Part shown: in pieces, positions 45,079 to 54,171 of the stretch
Layout of the letters: every line of letters begins with the position of its first letter
How positions within the stretch are numbered: position 1 is the stretch's first letter
Assembly: GCF_008084905.1 (NCBI RefSeq)
Contig: NZ_VSFC01000023.1
Coordinates: 62,001-126,000, forward strand
Reading direction: 5' to 3'
Source: Xanthomarina maritima
GTDB lineage: Bacteria > Bacteroidota > Bacteroidia > Flavobacteriales > Flavobacteriaceae
DNA: 64,000 nucleotides
The notes under the pieces: model-generated
Told to the model about the DNA's origin: nothing
The model's input: the letters and a program-made list of their open reading frames with translations, nothing else
Database searches by the model: none
Made by a program: the position numbers and the translations under genes

Positions 45079-47085
45079 ATGTTTATGAAAGGCCTTCTTT
45101 TTTATTTCTTATTGTTTTTTGCAGGATTAGCTCATGCGCAACAGCTTGAAATTGTTGATTTTAGTCATATTAAAGCCGAACTGAGTTTTAATGTGGACTC
45201 CTCTAAAGTGTATGGATTGGCTGAATATCAATTTAAAATTTTAAAACCTGTAGATTCAGTTTTTTTAGATACTATAAATATCAATTTTGATGAGGTCTTG
45301 CTAAATAATGAAAAAGTGCCGTTTAAAAACAATGCCAAGCAGCTTGTAGTTTATTCTAAATTTAAAACTGGAGAACCCTATAATTTGCGCTTTAAATATG
45401 AAGCACAGCCTAAAAAAGCTCTCTATTTTGTGGGTTGGAAAAATGAAGCTCCAAACCAAATTTGGACTCAAGGTCAAGGGAAATATACAAGCAATTGGCT
45501 ACCAAGTTTGGATGATACGAACGATAAAATAGAATTTGATTTATCGATAACTTTCAATAGCGATTATGAAGTGATTTCAAACGGAAACCTTGTAAATAAA
45601 GAAGTTGAAGCAGAAAATACGACTTGGCATTACGATATGAAAGAACCCATGTCCAGCTATTTAGTGGCTTTGGTGGTTGGAAAATATAAAGTTTATAAAG
45701 AAATTTCAAATAGTGGCATTCCGTTAGAAATGTATTATTATCCAGAAGATTCCTTGAAGGTGGAGCCAACTTATCGCTACAGTAAACAGATGTTCGATTT
45801 TCTTGAAAATGAAATTGGTGTCCCTTATCCTTGGCAAAACTACAAACAAATTCCAGTGCATGACTTTCTGTATGCTGGTATGGAAAACACAAGTGCCACC
45901 ATTTTTTCGGATGGATTCGTAATTGATTCCATTGCTTTTGTAGATAGAAATTATGTAAATGTAAATGCGCATGAACTAGCACATCAATGGTTTGGAGATT
46001 ATGTAACGGCTAAAAGTGGCGAACACCATTGGCTTCAGGAAGGGTTTGCTACCTATTATGCGCTTTTAGCAGAACAAGATGTTTTTGGGGAAAACTATTA
46101 TTATTGGAGATTATATGAATATGCTCAGGAATTGATGGACCAAAATAGGTCTGGAACAAGTACGTCTTTGTTAAACCCGAAATCGAGCAGTAACACTTTT
46201 TATAAACGAGGCGCTTGGGTTTTACATGTATTAAGAGAGAAGGTAGGAGATAAGGCCTTTAAAAAAGCTTTAAAAGTCTATCTAGAGAAGCATTCTTTTT
46301 CAAATGTGGAAACCACAGATTTTATTTCTGAAGTTGAAAAAACCAGTGGAGAAGATTTATCTGATTTTGTAAATAGCTGGCTGGTTCAAGTAGATTTCCC
46401 TGTAGACGAAGCTATTGAAAGTTTAATGCAATCGGCATTTATTCAAGAATATGAAATGGTAGATTGCGAGTTAGTGACTTCTAAATGCGATTATTATTTA
46501 ACGGCTCCAATTTCAGATCAAGCCAAAGAAAAGGTTATTTCGCAAATTCCAAATAGAGTGACTTCAGATGTTTTTGAAGGCTCATTGAAGGCAAGGCAAG
46601 CTATAGCTAAGAACGTTGACGAGATTCCTCTTAATTTAAAAGTAAATTACGAAACCTTATTAGATGACGAATCTTATGTAACTTTAGAATCTGCTTTGTT
46701 TCATTTGTGGATAAATTTTCCCGAAAACAGAGCTGTTTATTTAAACAAAACCAATGATATTGTTGGTTTAAGTGATAAAAATGTAAGACAGTTGTGGTTG
46801 GCTTTAGCGCTTTCAACGCCTTCTTTTAAACCAGAAAGTAAAACAGAATTTTTAAATGAACTGATAAATTATTCCAACCCGAAATATGGTTTTGAAGTTC
46901 GATTAACGGCTTTTAACTATTTAAATTCATTAGGAATTTTTAATGAGGAAGTTTTAGCTAATTTAGTGGATGCATCTGGACATTATAATTGGCAGTTTAA
47001 TAAGTTTGCTAAAAACATGTTGGAAGAATTATCTAAGAATTCAGATTATCAAGAAATCATTTTAAGATTGAAAAATACAAATTAA
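45079..47085 (+). CDS. M1-family zinc aminopeptidase, secreted
   Basis: This 668-residue gluzincin peptidase starts with a signal peptide (start MFMKGLLFYFLLFFAGLAHAQ; the Met at 45085 is an alternative). The substrate-binding YAGMENTSATI (GxMEN) and the zinc site HELAHQWFGDYVTAKSGEHHWLQEGFATYYA (HExxH-18-E) are intact. Bacterial M1 enzymes remove N-terminal residues from peptides; this one is probably periplasmic. The C-terminal ARM-like repeat region (about residues 440-668) is present. Its stop codon TAA overlaps the ATG of the next gene (TAATG), indicating translational coupling with the patatin genes. Confidence 0.92.
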   Translation: MFMKGLLFYFLLFFAGLAHAQQLEIVDFSHIKAELSFNVDSSKVYGLAEYQFKILKPVDSVFLDTININFDEVLLNNEKVPFKNNAKQLVVYSKFKTGEPYNLRFKYEAQPKKALYFVGWKNEAPNQIWTQGQGKYTSNWLPSLDDTNDKIEFDLSITFNSDYEVISNGNLVNKEVEAENTTWHYDMKEPMSSYLVALVVGKYKVYKEISNSGIPLEMYYYPEDSLKVEPTYRYSKQMFDFLENEIGVPYPWQNYKQIPVHDFLYAGMENTSATIFSDGFVIDSIAFVDRNYVNVNAHELAHQWFGDYVTAKSGEHHWLQEGFATYYALLAEQDVFGENYYYWRLYEYAQELMDQNRSGTSTSLLNPKSSSNTFYKRGAWVLHVLREKVGDKAFKKALKVYLEKHSFSNVETTDFISEVEKTSGEDLSDFVNSWLVQVDFPVDEAIESLMQSAFIQEYEMVDCELVTSKCDYYLTAPISDQAKEKVISQIPNRVTSDVFEGSLKARQAIAKNVDEIPLNLKVNYETLLDDESYVTLESALFHLWINFPENRAVYLNKTNDIVGLSDKNVRQLWLALALSTPSFKPESKTEFLNELINYSNPKYGFEVRLTAFNYLNSLGIFNEEVLANLVDASGHYNWQFNKFAKNMLEELSKNSDYQEIILRLKNTN

Positions 47086-47990
47086 TGAGAGCATTAGTTA
47101 TTTCTGGAGGAGGAAGTAAAGGCGCTTTTGTGGGAGGTGTCGCTCAATATTTAATTGAAAACAAATTGCATGAATACGATATTTTTATAGGTACTTCTAC
47201 AGGTAGTTTGTTAGTATCTCATTTAGCTTTAAAAAAAGTTGAAAAAATAAAAAATGTTTATACTAGTGTTAATCAGCACTCTATTTTTAACGTCTGTCCA
47301 TTTAAAATTAAAAAGAAAAGAGGGTTTGAATCCATCAGTATTAATCATTTTAATGTGTTAAGAAATATTTTTAAAGGAAGGAAAACTTTTGGTGAAAGTT
47401 ATAATCTTAAGAGGTTGATTAAAAACTCAATTTCTGAAACTGAATTTGATCAATTAAAAATTTCGCAAAAAGATATAGTGATTACCGTTTCAAATTTATC
47501 ACTAAATCAAATTGAATATAAATCTATAAAGGATTATAATTACGAAGAGTTCTGCGAATGGATTTGGATTTCATGTAATTACACACCATTTATGTCTTTG
47601 GTAAAAAAAGATGGTTGCGAATATGCCGATGGAGGCTTGGGTTCCATGGTGCCAATTGAAGAAGCTATAAAACGTGGAGCTACGCATGTGGATGCTATCA
47701 TTTTACAAACGGAAGTCACGCATTTTAATAGAATGCCTTCAACAAATGCCTTTTCATTATTAACAAACATGTTTGCCTTTATGTTGGATAGAATTGAAGG
47801 TCAGAATATTAGAATTGGAAAGTTTGTGGCCTCAAATCAAGAAGCAATCATAGATTTTTATTACACCCCAATTGTTTTAACCACGAACGCATTAATTTTT
47901 GATAAAGAAAAAATGACCTCTTGGTGGCAAAGTGGCTTTAATTTTGCTAAATATAAAAACGAATCAGTAAGTCCGTTAGAAACAGAATGA
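47085..47990 (+). CDS. Patatin-like phospholipase (copy 1)
   Basis: The 301-residue protein is a patatin-like lipid acyl hydrolase without signal peptide. It has the oxyanion hole motif SGGGSKGAF near residue 7, the nucleophile elbow GTSTG near residue 38, and the Asp of the Ser-Asp dyad in EYADGGLGSMVP. It is coupled to the preceding peptidase gene by an overlapping TAATG and to the next gene by an overlapping ATGA. The two patatins are similar throughout (EFCNWIWISCNY-type block in both), so they arose by tandem duplication. Confidence 0.92.
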   Translation: MRALVISGGGSKGAFVGGVAQYLIENKLHEYDIFIGTSTGSLLVSHLALKKVEKIKNVYTSVNQHSIFNVCPFKIKKKRGFESISINHFNVLRNIFKGRKTFGESYNLKRLIKNSISETEFDQLKISQKDIVITVSNLSLNQIEYKSIKDYNYEEFCEWIWISCNYTPFMSLVKKDGCEYADGGLGSMVPIEEAIKRGATHVDAIILQTEVTHFNRMPSTNAFSLLTNMFAFMLDRIEGQNIRIGKFVASNQEAIIDFYYTPIVLTTNALIFDKEKMTSWWQSGFNFAKYKNESVSPLETE

Positions 47991-48871
47991 GAGCATTAGT
48001 TATATCAGGTGGAGGGAGTAAAGGAGCGTATGCAGGAGGTGTAGCTCAATATCTTATGGAAAATGAAGGTAGAGAATACGATATGTTTTTAGGGACATCA
48101 ACGGGAAGTCTTTTAATTCCTCATTTGGCGGTTAATAATATTCCGAAGTTGTATGACATTTTTACAAATGTGCAACAGCATGATATTTTTAGTGTTAGTC
48201 CATTTGTACAACGTAAAAAAGGAGACAGGGAATATGTGTCCATAGATTTTATAAACTCTATTTGGCAGTTTATGAAAATGAAGAGAACCTTTGGTGAAAG
48301 CAAGTCGTTAAGAAGAAATATTAAACGAAATTTCACAAGGGACGAGTTTGAAAAAATTAGAGTTACAAAGGAAGATGTAGTAGTTACAGTTACTAATTTG
48401 TCAAGAAATAAAGCGGAATATAAATCTATAAAAGATTTTAGTTATGAAGAGTTTTGTAACTGGATTTGGATTTCGTGTAATTATGTGCCATTTATGTCTT
48501 TAGCAAAAATTAATGGATACGAATATGCAGATGGAGGTTTAAGTTGTGTTGTTCCTATTAGAGAAGCTGTAAAAAGAGGAGCGACGGAAATTGATGCCAT
48601 AATATTGGAGTCTGAACAAATGGAACATAATAAGGTTTTGGGCAAAAACCCATTTTCTTTAATGATGAATTTATTTGGCCACTTAATGGATCAAGTTGAA
48701 AAGAGCGATGTTGCTATAGGTAAGTTAGCTGCAAGTAATCATGGAGTAAAATTGAACTTGTATTATACGCCTGCAAAATTGACAGAGAATTCTTTAATAT
48801 TTAGTAAAAGTCTTATGGAGGATTGGTGGAAAAAAGGTTTTGACTATGCTGAAAAGAAATTCAATGAATAA
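47987..48871 (+). CDS. Patatin-like phospholipase (copy 2)
   Basis: The 294-residue paralogue of the upstream gene keeps all catalytic motifs: SGGGSKGAYAGGVAQYL (oxyanion hole), GTSTG (nucleophile elbow) and YADGGLSCVVP (Asp). It starts in the ATGA that closes the previous gene, so it is translated from the same mRNA. Both copies look active. They lack signal peptides, so they would work on internal membrane lipids or acyl groups rather than as secreted toxins. Their substrates are unknown. Confidence 0.92.
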   Translation: MRALVISGGGSKGAYAGGVAQYLMENEGREYDMFLGTSTGSLLIPHLAVNNIPKLYDIFTNVQQHDIFSVSPFVQRKKGDREYVSIDFINSIWQFMKMKRTFGESKSLRRNIKRNFTRDEFEKIRVTKEDVVVTVTNLSRNKAEYKSIKDFSYEEFCNWIWISCNYVPFMSLAKINGYEYADGGLSCVVPIREAVKRGATEIDAIILESEQMEHNKVLGKNPFSLMMNLFGHLMDQVEKSDVAIGKLAASNHGVKLNLYYTPAKLTENSLIFSKSLMEDWWKKGFDYAEKKFNE

Positions 48872-48899
48872 AATATTCCAACTAATTAATACTTCTTGT

Positions 48900-49421
48900 T
48901 TACCATAAATCGCCAACTTCTTGTTTGATAAAAGATAAAGCAGCATCGCTTGGTGCTCTTTTTTCCATCATTTCAGTTAGAATTACCTCTCTTAACTTGT
49001 TAGCAGTATCTGTTTTTTCAAGTAAACTTGCTTTTCTTATAAGTTGAATAGTAGCGTTTTTTGCAGCAGTAATAATGCTCCAGCAATCATCTGAAATGTA
49101 GATTTGTTGCGATAAATTATGCTCAAATTCTTGTTCAATTGCTGCTATAAGTAAAGATTCATAATCTTCTTTATTTGAAGAGTTTGGAGTCATTCTTATT
49201 AATAATTTAGAAGGTGTTATTCTTTCTAAAAATAAAGCCATACGTTCGTAAGCTTGCAAACGGATTGGCATGGTATTTACTTGCATGTCTTTATGCAATA
49301 AGAAACGTCTTCTGCCATCTTCATTTTTTGTATGTTCTTTAAAAAAGTAATATGCTATAAATCCAGTAATTAATGTAGGAATAGCAAACATGAATAAATC
49401 TATAATTCTTTCAGAATCCAT
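48900..49421 (-). CDS. Conserved N-terminally membrane-anchored protein of unknown function
   Basis: The 173-residue protein has one N-terminal hydrophobic helix (IDLFMFAIPTLITGFIAYYFF, about residues 6-26) and a helical cytoplasmic part with NTMPIRLQAYERMALFLERITPSKLLIRM. I believe similar proteins are widespread in flavobacteria, but I can name no function. It lies 9 bp behind the GltB-like gene on the same strand, so the two are likely co-transcribed. Confidence 0.7.
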   Translation of the reverse strand: MDSERIIDLFMFAIPTLITGFIAYYFFKEHTKNEDGRRRFLLHKDMQVNTMPIRLQAYERMALFLERITPSKLLIRMTPNSSNKEDYESLLIAAIEQEFEHNLSQQIYISDDCWSIITAAKNATIQLIRKASLLEKTDTANKLREVILTEMMEKRAPSDAALSFIKQEVGDLW

Positions 49422-49430
49422 AAGTAGTAT

Positions 49431-50999
49431 TTAGATGTTGGTTTTATAATTTCCTCCCAAATATAAGCAATCTTTTAAATCTTGCATAGAAGTAAAAGGA
49501 ACATGTGCTTTATGGTATTTATATGTTCTATCAAGTTCTTTGGATAGATGTTGATCATCTACATTCACATCGATGTCATCCATTTTAAACTGACAAGGAT
49601 GTTCGTATCCTGCAGCATGAGTAATTTCAACGAGTTCTTTTCTAAAAGTTTTAAAATATTGCGCTAGGCGTTCAGATTTTAAAGTAGGATCAATACCATT
49701 CTGTAACCACTTACTTTGGGTTGCAACTCCACTTGGACAGCGATTGGTATGGCAAACTTGTGCTTGAATACAACCAATACTCATCATAGCTTCCCGAGCT
49801 ACATTTATACAATCTGCTCCCATAGCAAAAGCCATAGCTGCTTTGGCAGGAAAGCCTAGTTTGCCACTTCCTATAAACACAATACGTTCACATAAATCTC
49901 TTTCTTTAAACATTTTGTATAAGTCGCTAAAACCATAAACCCAAGGTAGAGATACGTGGTCTGCAAAACTAGGAGGAGCAGCTCCAGTTCCACCTTCACC
50001 ACCATCTACCGTAATAAAATCTGGACCTTTACCAGTTGTTTGCATGATGGTTGCTAATTCTTTCCATTGGTCTAATTTTCCAATAGCAGCTTTAATACCT
50101 ACAGGTAAGCCCGTTTTATCAGCAATATCTTCAATAAAATCAACTAATTCTTGAACATTAGTAAAAGCAGAATGATTAGGAGGAGATAAAACATCTTTGC
50201 CTAATGGGACATGTCTAATATTAGAAATTTCTTGTGTTATTTTAGCAGCTGGTAAAACACCACCTTTTCCAGGTTTTGCACCTTGAGATAACTTAATTTC
50301 AATAGCTTTAACATATGGGTTTATATTAACCAATTCTACTAATTTATCCATAGAAAAATTCCCATTTTCATCACGAACACCAAAATAACCTGTCCCAAAA
50401 TGAAAGATAACATCTCCACCATTACAATGGTATGGAGATAAACCACCTTCGCCTGTGTTATGGTAAGCTCCTGCAATTTTTACCCCTTTATTCATAGATT
50501 CTACAGCTTTGGCAGAAAGAGATCCAAAGCTCATTGCCGAAACATTGATGATGGAAGCAGGTCGATAAGGCTTTTTCCGTTTATTATAAGCTCCCATCAC
50601 TTTAGCACAAGGCAAGAAGTTTTTATCTGAACTATTTGGATGGTTCTCACTAATTTTATAGGGCATCATCGCATTGTTTATAAAAATGTGCTGATGCGAA
50701 AAGATATCTCTATCTGTTCCAAAACCTTCATAATTATTCTCTTTTTTTGCTGAAGCGTAAATCCAACTTCGTTCAATTCTATTAAAAGGAAGTTCTTCTC
50801 TATTATTTGCGATAAAATATTGACGGATTTCTGGTCCAATTTTCTCCATTAGATAACGTAAATGACCAATAACCGGAAAATTATGGCTGATGGTGTGAGC
50901 TTTTTGAATAAAAATATCACGAATAGCTATTAAAGCTAGAATAATTATTATCCATTGCCACCAAGAAAGGTTTTTAATAAAATCTATAATTGAATCCAT
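49431..50999 (-). CDS. FMN-binding glutamate synthase-like protein (GltB-like)
   Basis: This 522-residue protein has an N-terminal membrane helix (WWQWIIIILALIAIRDIFI, about residues 12-31) and the FMN domain of glutamate synthases: SAMSFGSLSAKAVESMNKG, YHNTGEGGLSPYH, IKLSQGAKPGKGGVLPAAKI, IKAAIGKLDQWKEL and DFITVDGGEGGTGAAPPSF, with CIQAQVCHTNRCPSGVATQ carrying the cysteines of a 3Fe-4S-like site. It lacks the amidotransferase domain, so it is not a full GOGAT; these stand-alone FMN proteins are called GltB-like and their reaction is unsettled. A 12-bp palindrome lies in the divergent gap to uvrD. Confidence 0.87.
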   Translation of the reverse strand: MDSIIDFIKNLSWWQWIIIILALIAIRDIFIQKAHTISHNFPVIGHLRYLMEKIGPEIRQYFIANNREELPFNRIERSWIYASAKKENNYEGFGTDRDIFSHQHIFINNAMMPYKISENHPNSSDKNFLPCAKVMGAYNKRKKPYRPASIINVSAMSFGSLSAKAVESMNKGVKIAGAYHNTGEGGLSPYHCNGGDVIFHFGTGYFGVRDENGNFSMDKLVELVNINPYVKAIEIKLSQGAKPGKGGVLPAAKITQEISNIRHVPLGKDVLSPPNHSAFTNVQELVDFIEDIADKTGLPVGIKAAIGKLDQWKELATIMQTTGKGPDFITVDGGEGGTGAAPPSFADHVSLPWVYGFSDLYKMFKERDLCERIVFIGSGKLGFPAKAAMAFAMGADCINVAREAMMSIGCIQAQVCHTNRCPSGVATQSKWLQNGIDPTLKSERLAQYFKTFRKELVEITHAAGYEHPCQFKMDDIDVNVDDQHLSKELDRTYKYHKAHVPFTSMQDLKDCLYLGGNYKTNI

Positions 51000-51048
51000 G
51001 AATTATATTTTTTGGTTAAAGATATTTAAAATAGTTAAATTATTATTT

Positions 51049-51078
51049 TTATGAATAATTGTTTATAATTATTCATAA
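51049..51078. promoter_or_regulatory. Perfect 12-bp inverted repeat in the uvrD/GltB-like divergent gap
   Basis: TTATGAATAATT at 51049-51060 and AATTATTCATAA at 51067-51078 are exact reverse complements around a 6-base spacer GTTTAT. It lies 50 bp in front of the GltB-like start and 58 bp in front of uvrD. Such long exact arms in a divergent gap look like an operator. No T-run follows, so it is not a terminator. No binding protein can be named. Confidence 0.5.
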
Positions 51079-51091
51079 TTCTATCCTATAA

Positions 51092-51121
51092 AAAGGCTAG
51101 CAATAGTTATTTTTAGCCTTT
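51092..51121. repeat. Inverted repeat in the uvrD leader
   Basis: AAAGGCTA at 51092-51099 is the reverse complement of TAGCCTTT at 51114-51121, with a 14-base spacer. It ends 14 bases before the uvrD TTG start and 3 bases before an out-of-frame ATG at 51125. A hairpin so near the start could affect ribosome entry. Confidence 0.45.
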
Positions 51122-51135
51122 AAAATGAAAGAGAT

Positions 51136-53472
51136 TTGGAAACCTATTTAAGTCAATTAAACGATGCACAATTAGCACCAACTTTGCAAAAAGATGGGCC
51201 AATGATAGTTATTGCTGGAGCAGGTTCTGGTAAAACCAGAGTTTTAACCTACAGAATAGCTTATTTAATGAGTCAAGGAGTCGATTCGTTTAATATTCTT
51301 GCCTTAACTTTTACTAACAAAGCTGCTCGAGAAATGAAAGAACGTATTGCAACCATTGTTGGTACTAGTGAAGCCAAAAACCTTTGGATGGGAACCTTTC
51401 ACTCGGTATTTGCTAAAATATTAAGATTTGAAGCAGATAGATTGGGTTATCCAAGCAATTTTACTATTTATGATACGCAAGATTCAGATAGATTAATTGC
51501 ATCTATCATCAAAGAAATGAATCTAGACAAGGATTTGTATAAATACAAACAGATTCGTTCCAGAATATCATCCTATAAAAACAGTTTAATAACTGTAAAA
51601 GCATATTTTCAAAACCCTGAACTAATTGAAGCAGATGCCATGGCCAGGCGTCCGAAAATGGGAGAAATCTATAAGAATTATGTGGATAGATGTTTTAAGG
51701 CTGGAGCCATGGATTTTGACGATTTATTATTGAAAACCAACGAGCTTTTAACACGTTTTCCAGATGTGTTGGCAAAGTATCAGGATAAGTTTCGTTATAT
51801 TTTGGTGGATGAATATCAAGATACTAACCATAGTCAGTATTTAATTGTACGAGCACTTTCAGATAGATTTCAGAATATTTGTGTCGTTGGAGATGATGCG
51901 CAAAGTATTTATGCGTTTCGTGGAGCAAATATCAATAATATATTAAACTTTCAAAAGGACTATGATGATGTTAAACTTTTTAGATTGGAACAAAATTACC
52001 GTTCCACTAAAAATATTGTAAATGCCGCCAATTCAATCATCGATAAAAATCAAACAAAACTTGATAAAGTTGTTTGGACAGCCAATGATGAAGGAGCTAA
52101 AATTAAAGTTAACCGTTCTTTAACAGATGGAGATGAAGGTCGATTTGTGGCTAGTTCTATATTCGAAAACAAAATGCAAAATCAGTTAAGGAATAGCGAT
52201 TTTGCAGTGTTATATAGAACTAATGCACAATCTCGTGCTATTGAAGACGCTCTTAGAAAACGAGATATTCCTTATCGAATTTATGGAGGTTTATCGTTTT
52301 ACCAACGTAAAGAAATTAAAGACGTTTTATCATATTTGCGATTAATTATTAATCCTGCAGATGAAGAAGCTTTAAAACGAGTAATTAATTATCCTGCGAG
52401 AGGTATTGGCCAAACAACGGCAGATAGGTTGATTGTGGCTGCCAATGGATATAACCGTTCTATTTTTGAAGTGCTTCAGAATATTGATAAAATTGAAATA
52501 AATATTAATTCAGGCACAAAAAATAAACTAAAAGATTTTGTTACCTTAATTGAAAGTTTTCAGGTTTTAAACCAAACAGCTAATGCGTTTGAGTTAGCCG
52601 AACATGTTACAAAAGCAAGTGGTTTAATAAGAGAATTCAATAAAGATGGAACACCTGAAGGTGTAGCCAGAATGGAAAATATTGAAGAATTATTAAATGG
52701 TATTAAAGACTTTGTTGAAGGACAAAAAGAGTTAGCAGACTCCACAGCATCCTTAGCTGAGTTTTTGGAAGACGTTGCCTTAGCAACCGATTTGGATGCA
52801 GACAAAGGAGATAGTGACCATGTGGCTTTAATGACCATTCACTTAGCCAAAGGATTAGAGTTTCCATATGTATATATAGTTGGTTTGGAAGAAGATATGT
52901 TTCCGAGTGCTATGAGTATGAATACCAGAAGTGAACTGGAAGAGGAGAGACGTTTGTTTTATGTAGCTCTAACTCGAGCAGAAAAGCAAGCATATTTAAC
53001 ATATGCATTATCACGTTATCGATGGGGAAAATTAATAGATTCAGAACCAAGCCGATTTATTGAGGAAATAGACGAAGAGTTTTTAGATATTATTACACCT
53101 ATTGAAGAACGACGATTTAACCCAATGTTAGATTCAGATATTTTTGGAGATGTAGAACCTAATAAAATTCGTTTTAAAAAGCCAGTTCAGCCAACTTTTA
53201 ATAAAAAACAATTTAAAACTGAAAAAGCTTCAGAAAAAATAATAATTTCAACTCCTAAAAACTTAAAACCAGTTAGTAAAACAAATGGAAGTACAAATTT
53301 ATTCGACAGTAAATTAACTGTTGGAAATATTGTTGAACATTTGCGATTTGGGAAAGGAGAAGTTGTAAAAATAGAAGGTGTAGGAGGAGATACTAAAGCC
53401 GAAATAAAATTTGATAAAGGAGGCATTAAAAAATTGTTATTGCGTTTTGCTAAACTAGAAATTATAGGATAA
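51136..53472 (+). CDS. uvrD: UvrD/PcrA-type DNA helicase
   Basis: The 778-residue superfamily 1 3'-5' helicase acts in DNA repair and replication restart. It shows LNDAQLAPTLQKDGPMIVI (Q motif), AGAGSGKTRVL (Walker A), LALTFTNKAAREMKERI, DYILVDEYQDTN-like ILVDEYQDTNHSQY (Walker B), VGDDAQSIYAFRGA, LEQNYRS, LMTIHLAKGLEFPYV and RRLFYVALTRAEKQAY, plus a Tudor-like C-terminal end (VGNIVEHLRFGKGEVVKI). The start is TTG at 51136; the ATG at 51125 is out of frame and makes an 8-codon ORF. Its stop TAA overlaps the ATG of tsaC (TAATG). Confidence 0.95.
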   Translation: METYLSQLNDAQLAPTLQKDGPMIVIAGAGSGKTRVLTYRIAYLMSQGVDSFNILALTFTNKAAREMKERIATIVGTSEAKNLWMGTFHSVFAKILRFEADRLGYPSNFTIYDTQDSDRLIASIIKEMNLDKDLYKYKQIRSRISSYKNSLITVKAYFQNPELIEADAMARRPKMGEIYKNYVDRCFKAGAMDFDDLLLKTNELLTRFPDVLAKYQDKFRYILVDEYQDTNHSQYLIVRALSDRFQNICVVGDDAQSIYAFRGANINNILNFQKDYDDVKLFRLEQNYRSTKNIVNAANSIIDKNQTKLDKVVWTANDEGAKIKVNRSLTDGDEGRFVASSIFENKMQNQLRNSDFAVLYRTNAQSRAIEDALRKRDIPYRIYGGLSFYQRKEIKDVLSYLRLIINPADEEALKRVINYPARGIGQTTADRLIVAANGYNRSIFEVLQNIDKIEININSGTKNKLKDFVTLIESFQVLNQTANAFELAEHVTKASGLIREFNKDGTPEGVARMENIEELLNGIKDFVEGQKELADSTASLAEFLEDVALATDLDADKGDSDHVALMTIHLAKGLEFPYVYIVGLEEDMFPSAMSMNTRSELEEERRLFYVALTRAEKQAYLTYALSRYRWGKLIDSEPSRFIEEIDEEFLDIITPIEERRFNPMLDSDIFGDVEPNKIRFKKPVQPTFNKKQFKTEKASEKIIISTPKNLKPVSKTNGSTNLFDSKLTVGNIVEHLRFGKGEVVKIEGVGGDTKAEIKFDKGGIKKLLLRFAKLEIIG

Positions 53473-54092
53473 TGGCTGAGTTTATTAAAATATACGAGGA
53501 AAATCCGAATCCAAAAGAAATAGCTAAAGTTGTTAAAGTATTGAGGGCTGGAGGGTTAATAATTTACCCTACAGATACGGTTTACGGTTTGGGTTGTGAT
53601 ATTAACAATATGAAGGCTCTAGAGCGAGTTGCCAGAATTAAGAATGTGAAATTAGAAAAATCTAATTTCTCTTTTATTTGTGAAGATTTAAGTAATTTAA
53701 GTGATTATGTCAAGCAAATAGATACATCTACTTTCAAAATATTAAAAAGAGCACTTCCTGGGCCATATACATTTATTTTACCTGGAGCAAAGTCATTGCC
53801 ACATCCCTTTAAAAAGAAAAAAACGGTTGGTATTCGTGTGCCAAACAATCCTATAGCTATTGAAATTGTTAGGCAATTAGGAAACCCAATAATATCGACT
53901 TCTATTCATGATGAGGATGAGGTAATTGAATATACAACAGATCCAGAGCTTATTTATGAAAAATGGAATGATTTAGTAGATTTAGTAATAGATGCTGGTT
54001 ATGGTGATAATCAAGCATCAACTGTTATTGATTTATCTGAAGATGAGCCAATTATTGTTAGAGAAGGTAAAGGAAGTTTAGAGATATTTTAG
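53472..54092 (+). CDS. L-threonylcarbamoyladenylate synthase (TsaC/Sua5/YciO family)
   Basis: The 206-residue protein has KVLRAGGLIIYPTDTVYGLGCDI, VRIPNNPIA-like VGIRVPNNPIAIEIV and RALPGPYTFILPGAK, the dsRNA-binding-fold motifs of the YrdC family. TsaC makes threonylcarbamoyl-AMP for the t6A modification of ANN-decoding tRNAs. Members with an internal FSFICEDLSNLSDY segment are often called YciO and could be a variant; the exact activity is not settled by sequence. It is translationally coupled to uvrD through TAATG. A hairpin terminator closes the unit. Confidence 0.88.
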   Translation: MAEFIKIYEENPNPKEIAKVVKVLRAGGLIIYPTDTVYGLGCDINNMKALERVARIKNVKLEKSNFSFICEDLSNLSDYVKQIDTSTFKILKRALPGPYTFILPGAKSLPHPFKKKKTVGIRVPNNPIAIEIVRQLGNPIISTSIHDEDEVIEYTTDPELIYEKWNDLVDLVIDAGYGDNQASTVIDLSEDEPIIVREGKGSLEIF

Positions 54093-54117
54093 ATTGAATT
54101 ATTTAATTAAAAGGCAT

Positions 54118-54150
54118 AAAAAAAGCTCAATTGAAAGATTGAGCTTTTTT
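54118..54150. terminator. Bidirectional Rho-independent terminator after tsaC
   Basis: GCTCAAT (54125-54131) preceded by A bases pairs with ATTGAGC (54138-54144) followed by a T-run to 54150, with a 6-base loop TGAAAG. The A-run gives a U-run on the minus strand too, so it may serve both tsaC and the convergent OmpA-like gene. Confidence 0.85.
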
Positions 54151-54171
54151 AAATTTATAAGTTTTTAAAAA

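Noticed and set aside
45554-45982. Minus-strand ORF of 142 codons opposite the M1 peptidase
   Set aside because: The peptidase frame on the plus strand has HExxH and GxMEN motifs. The antisense frame has none.
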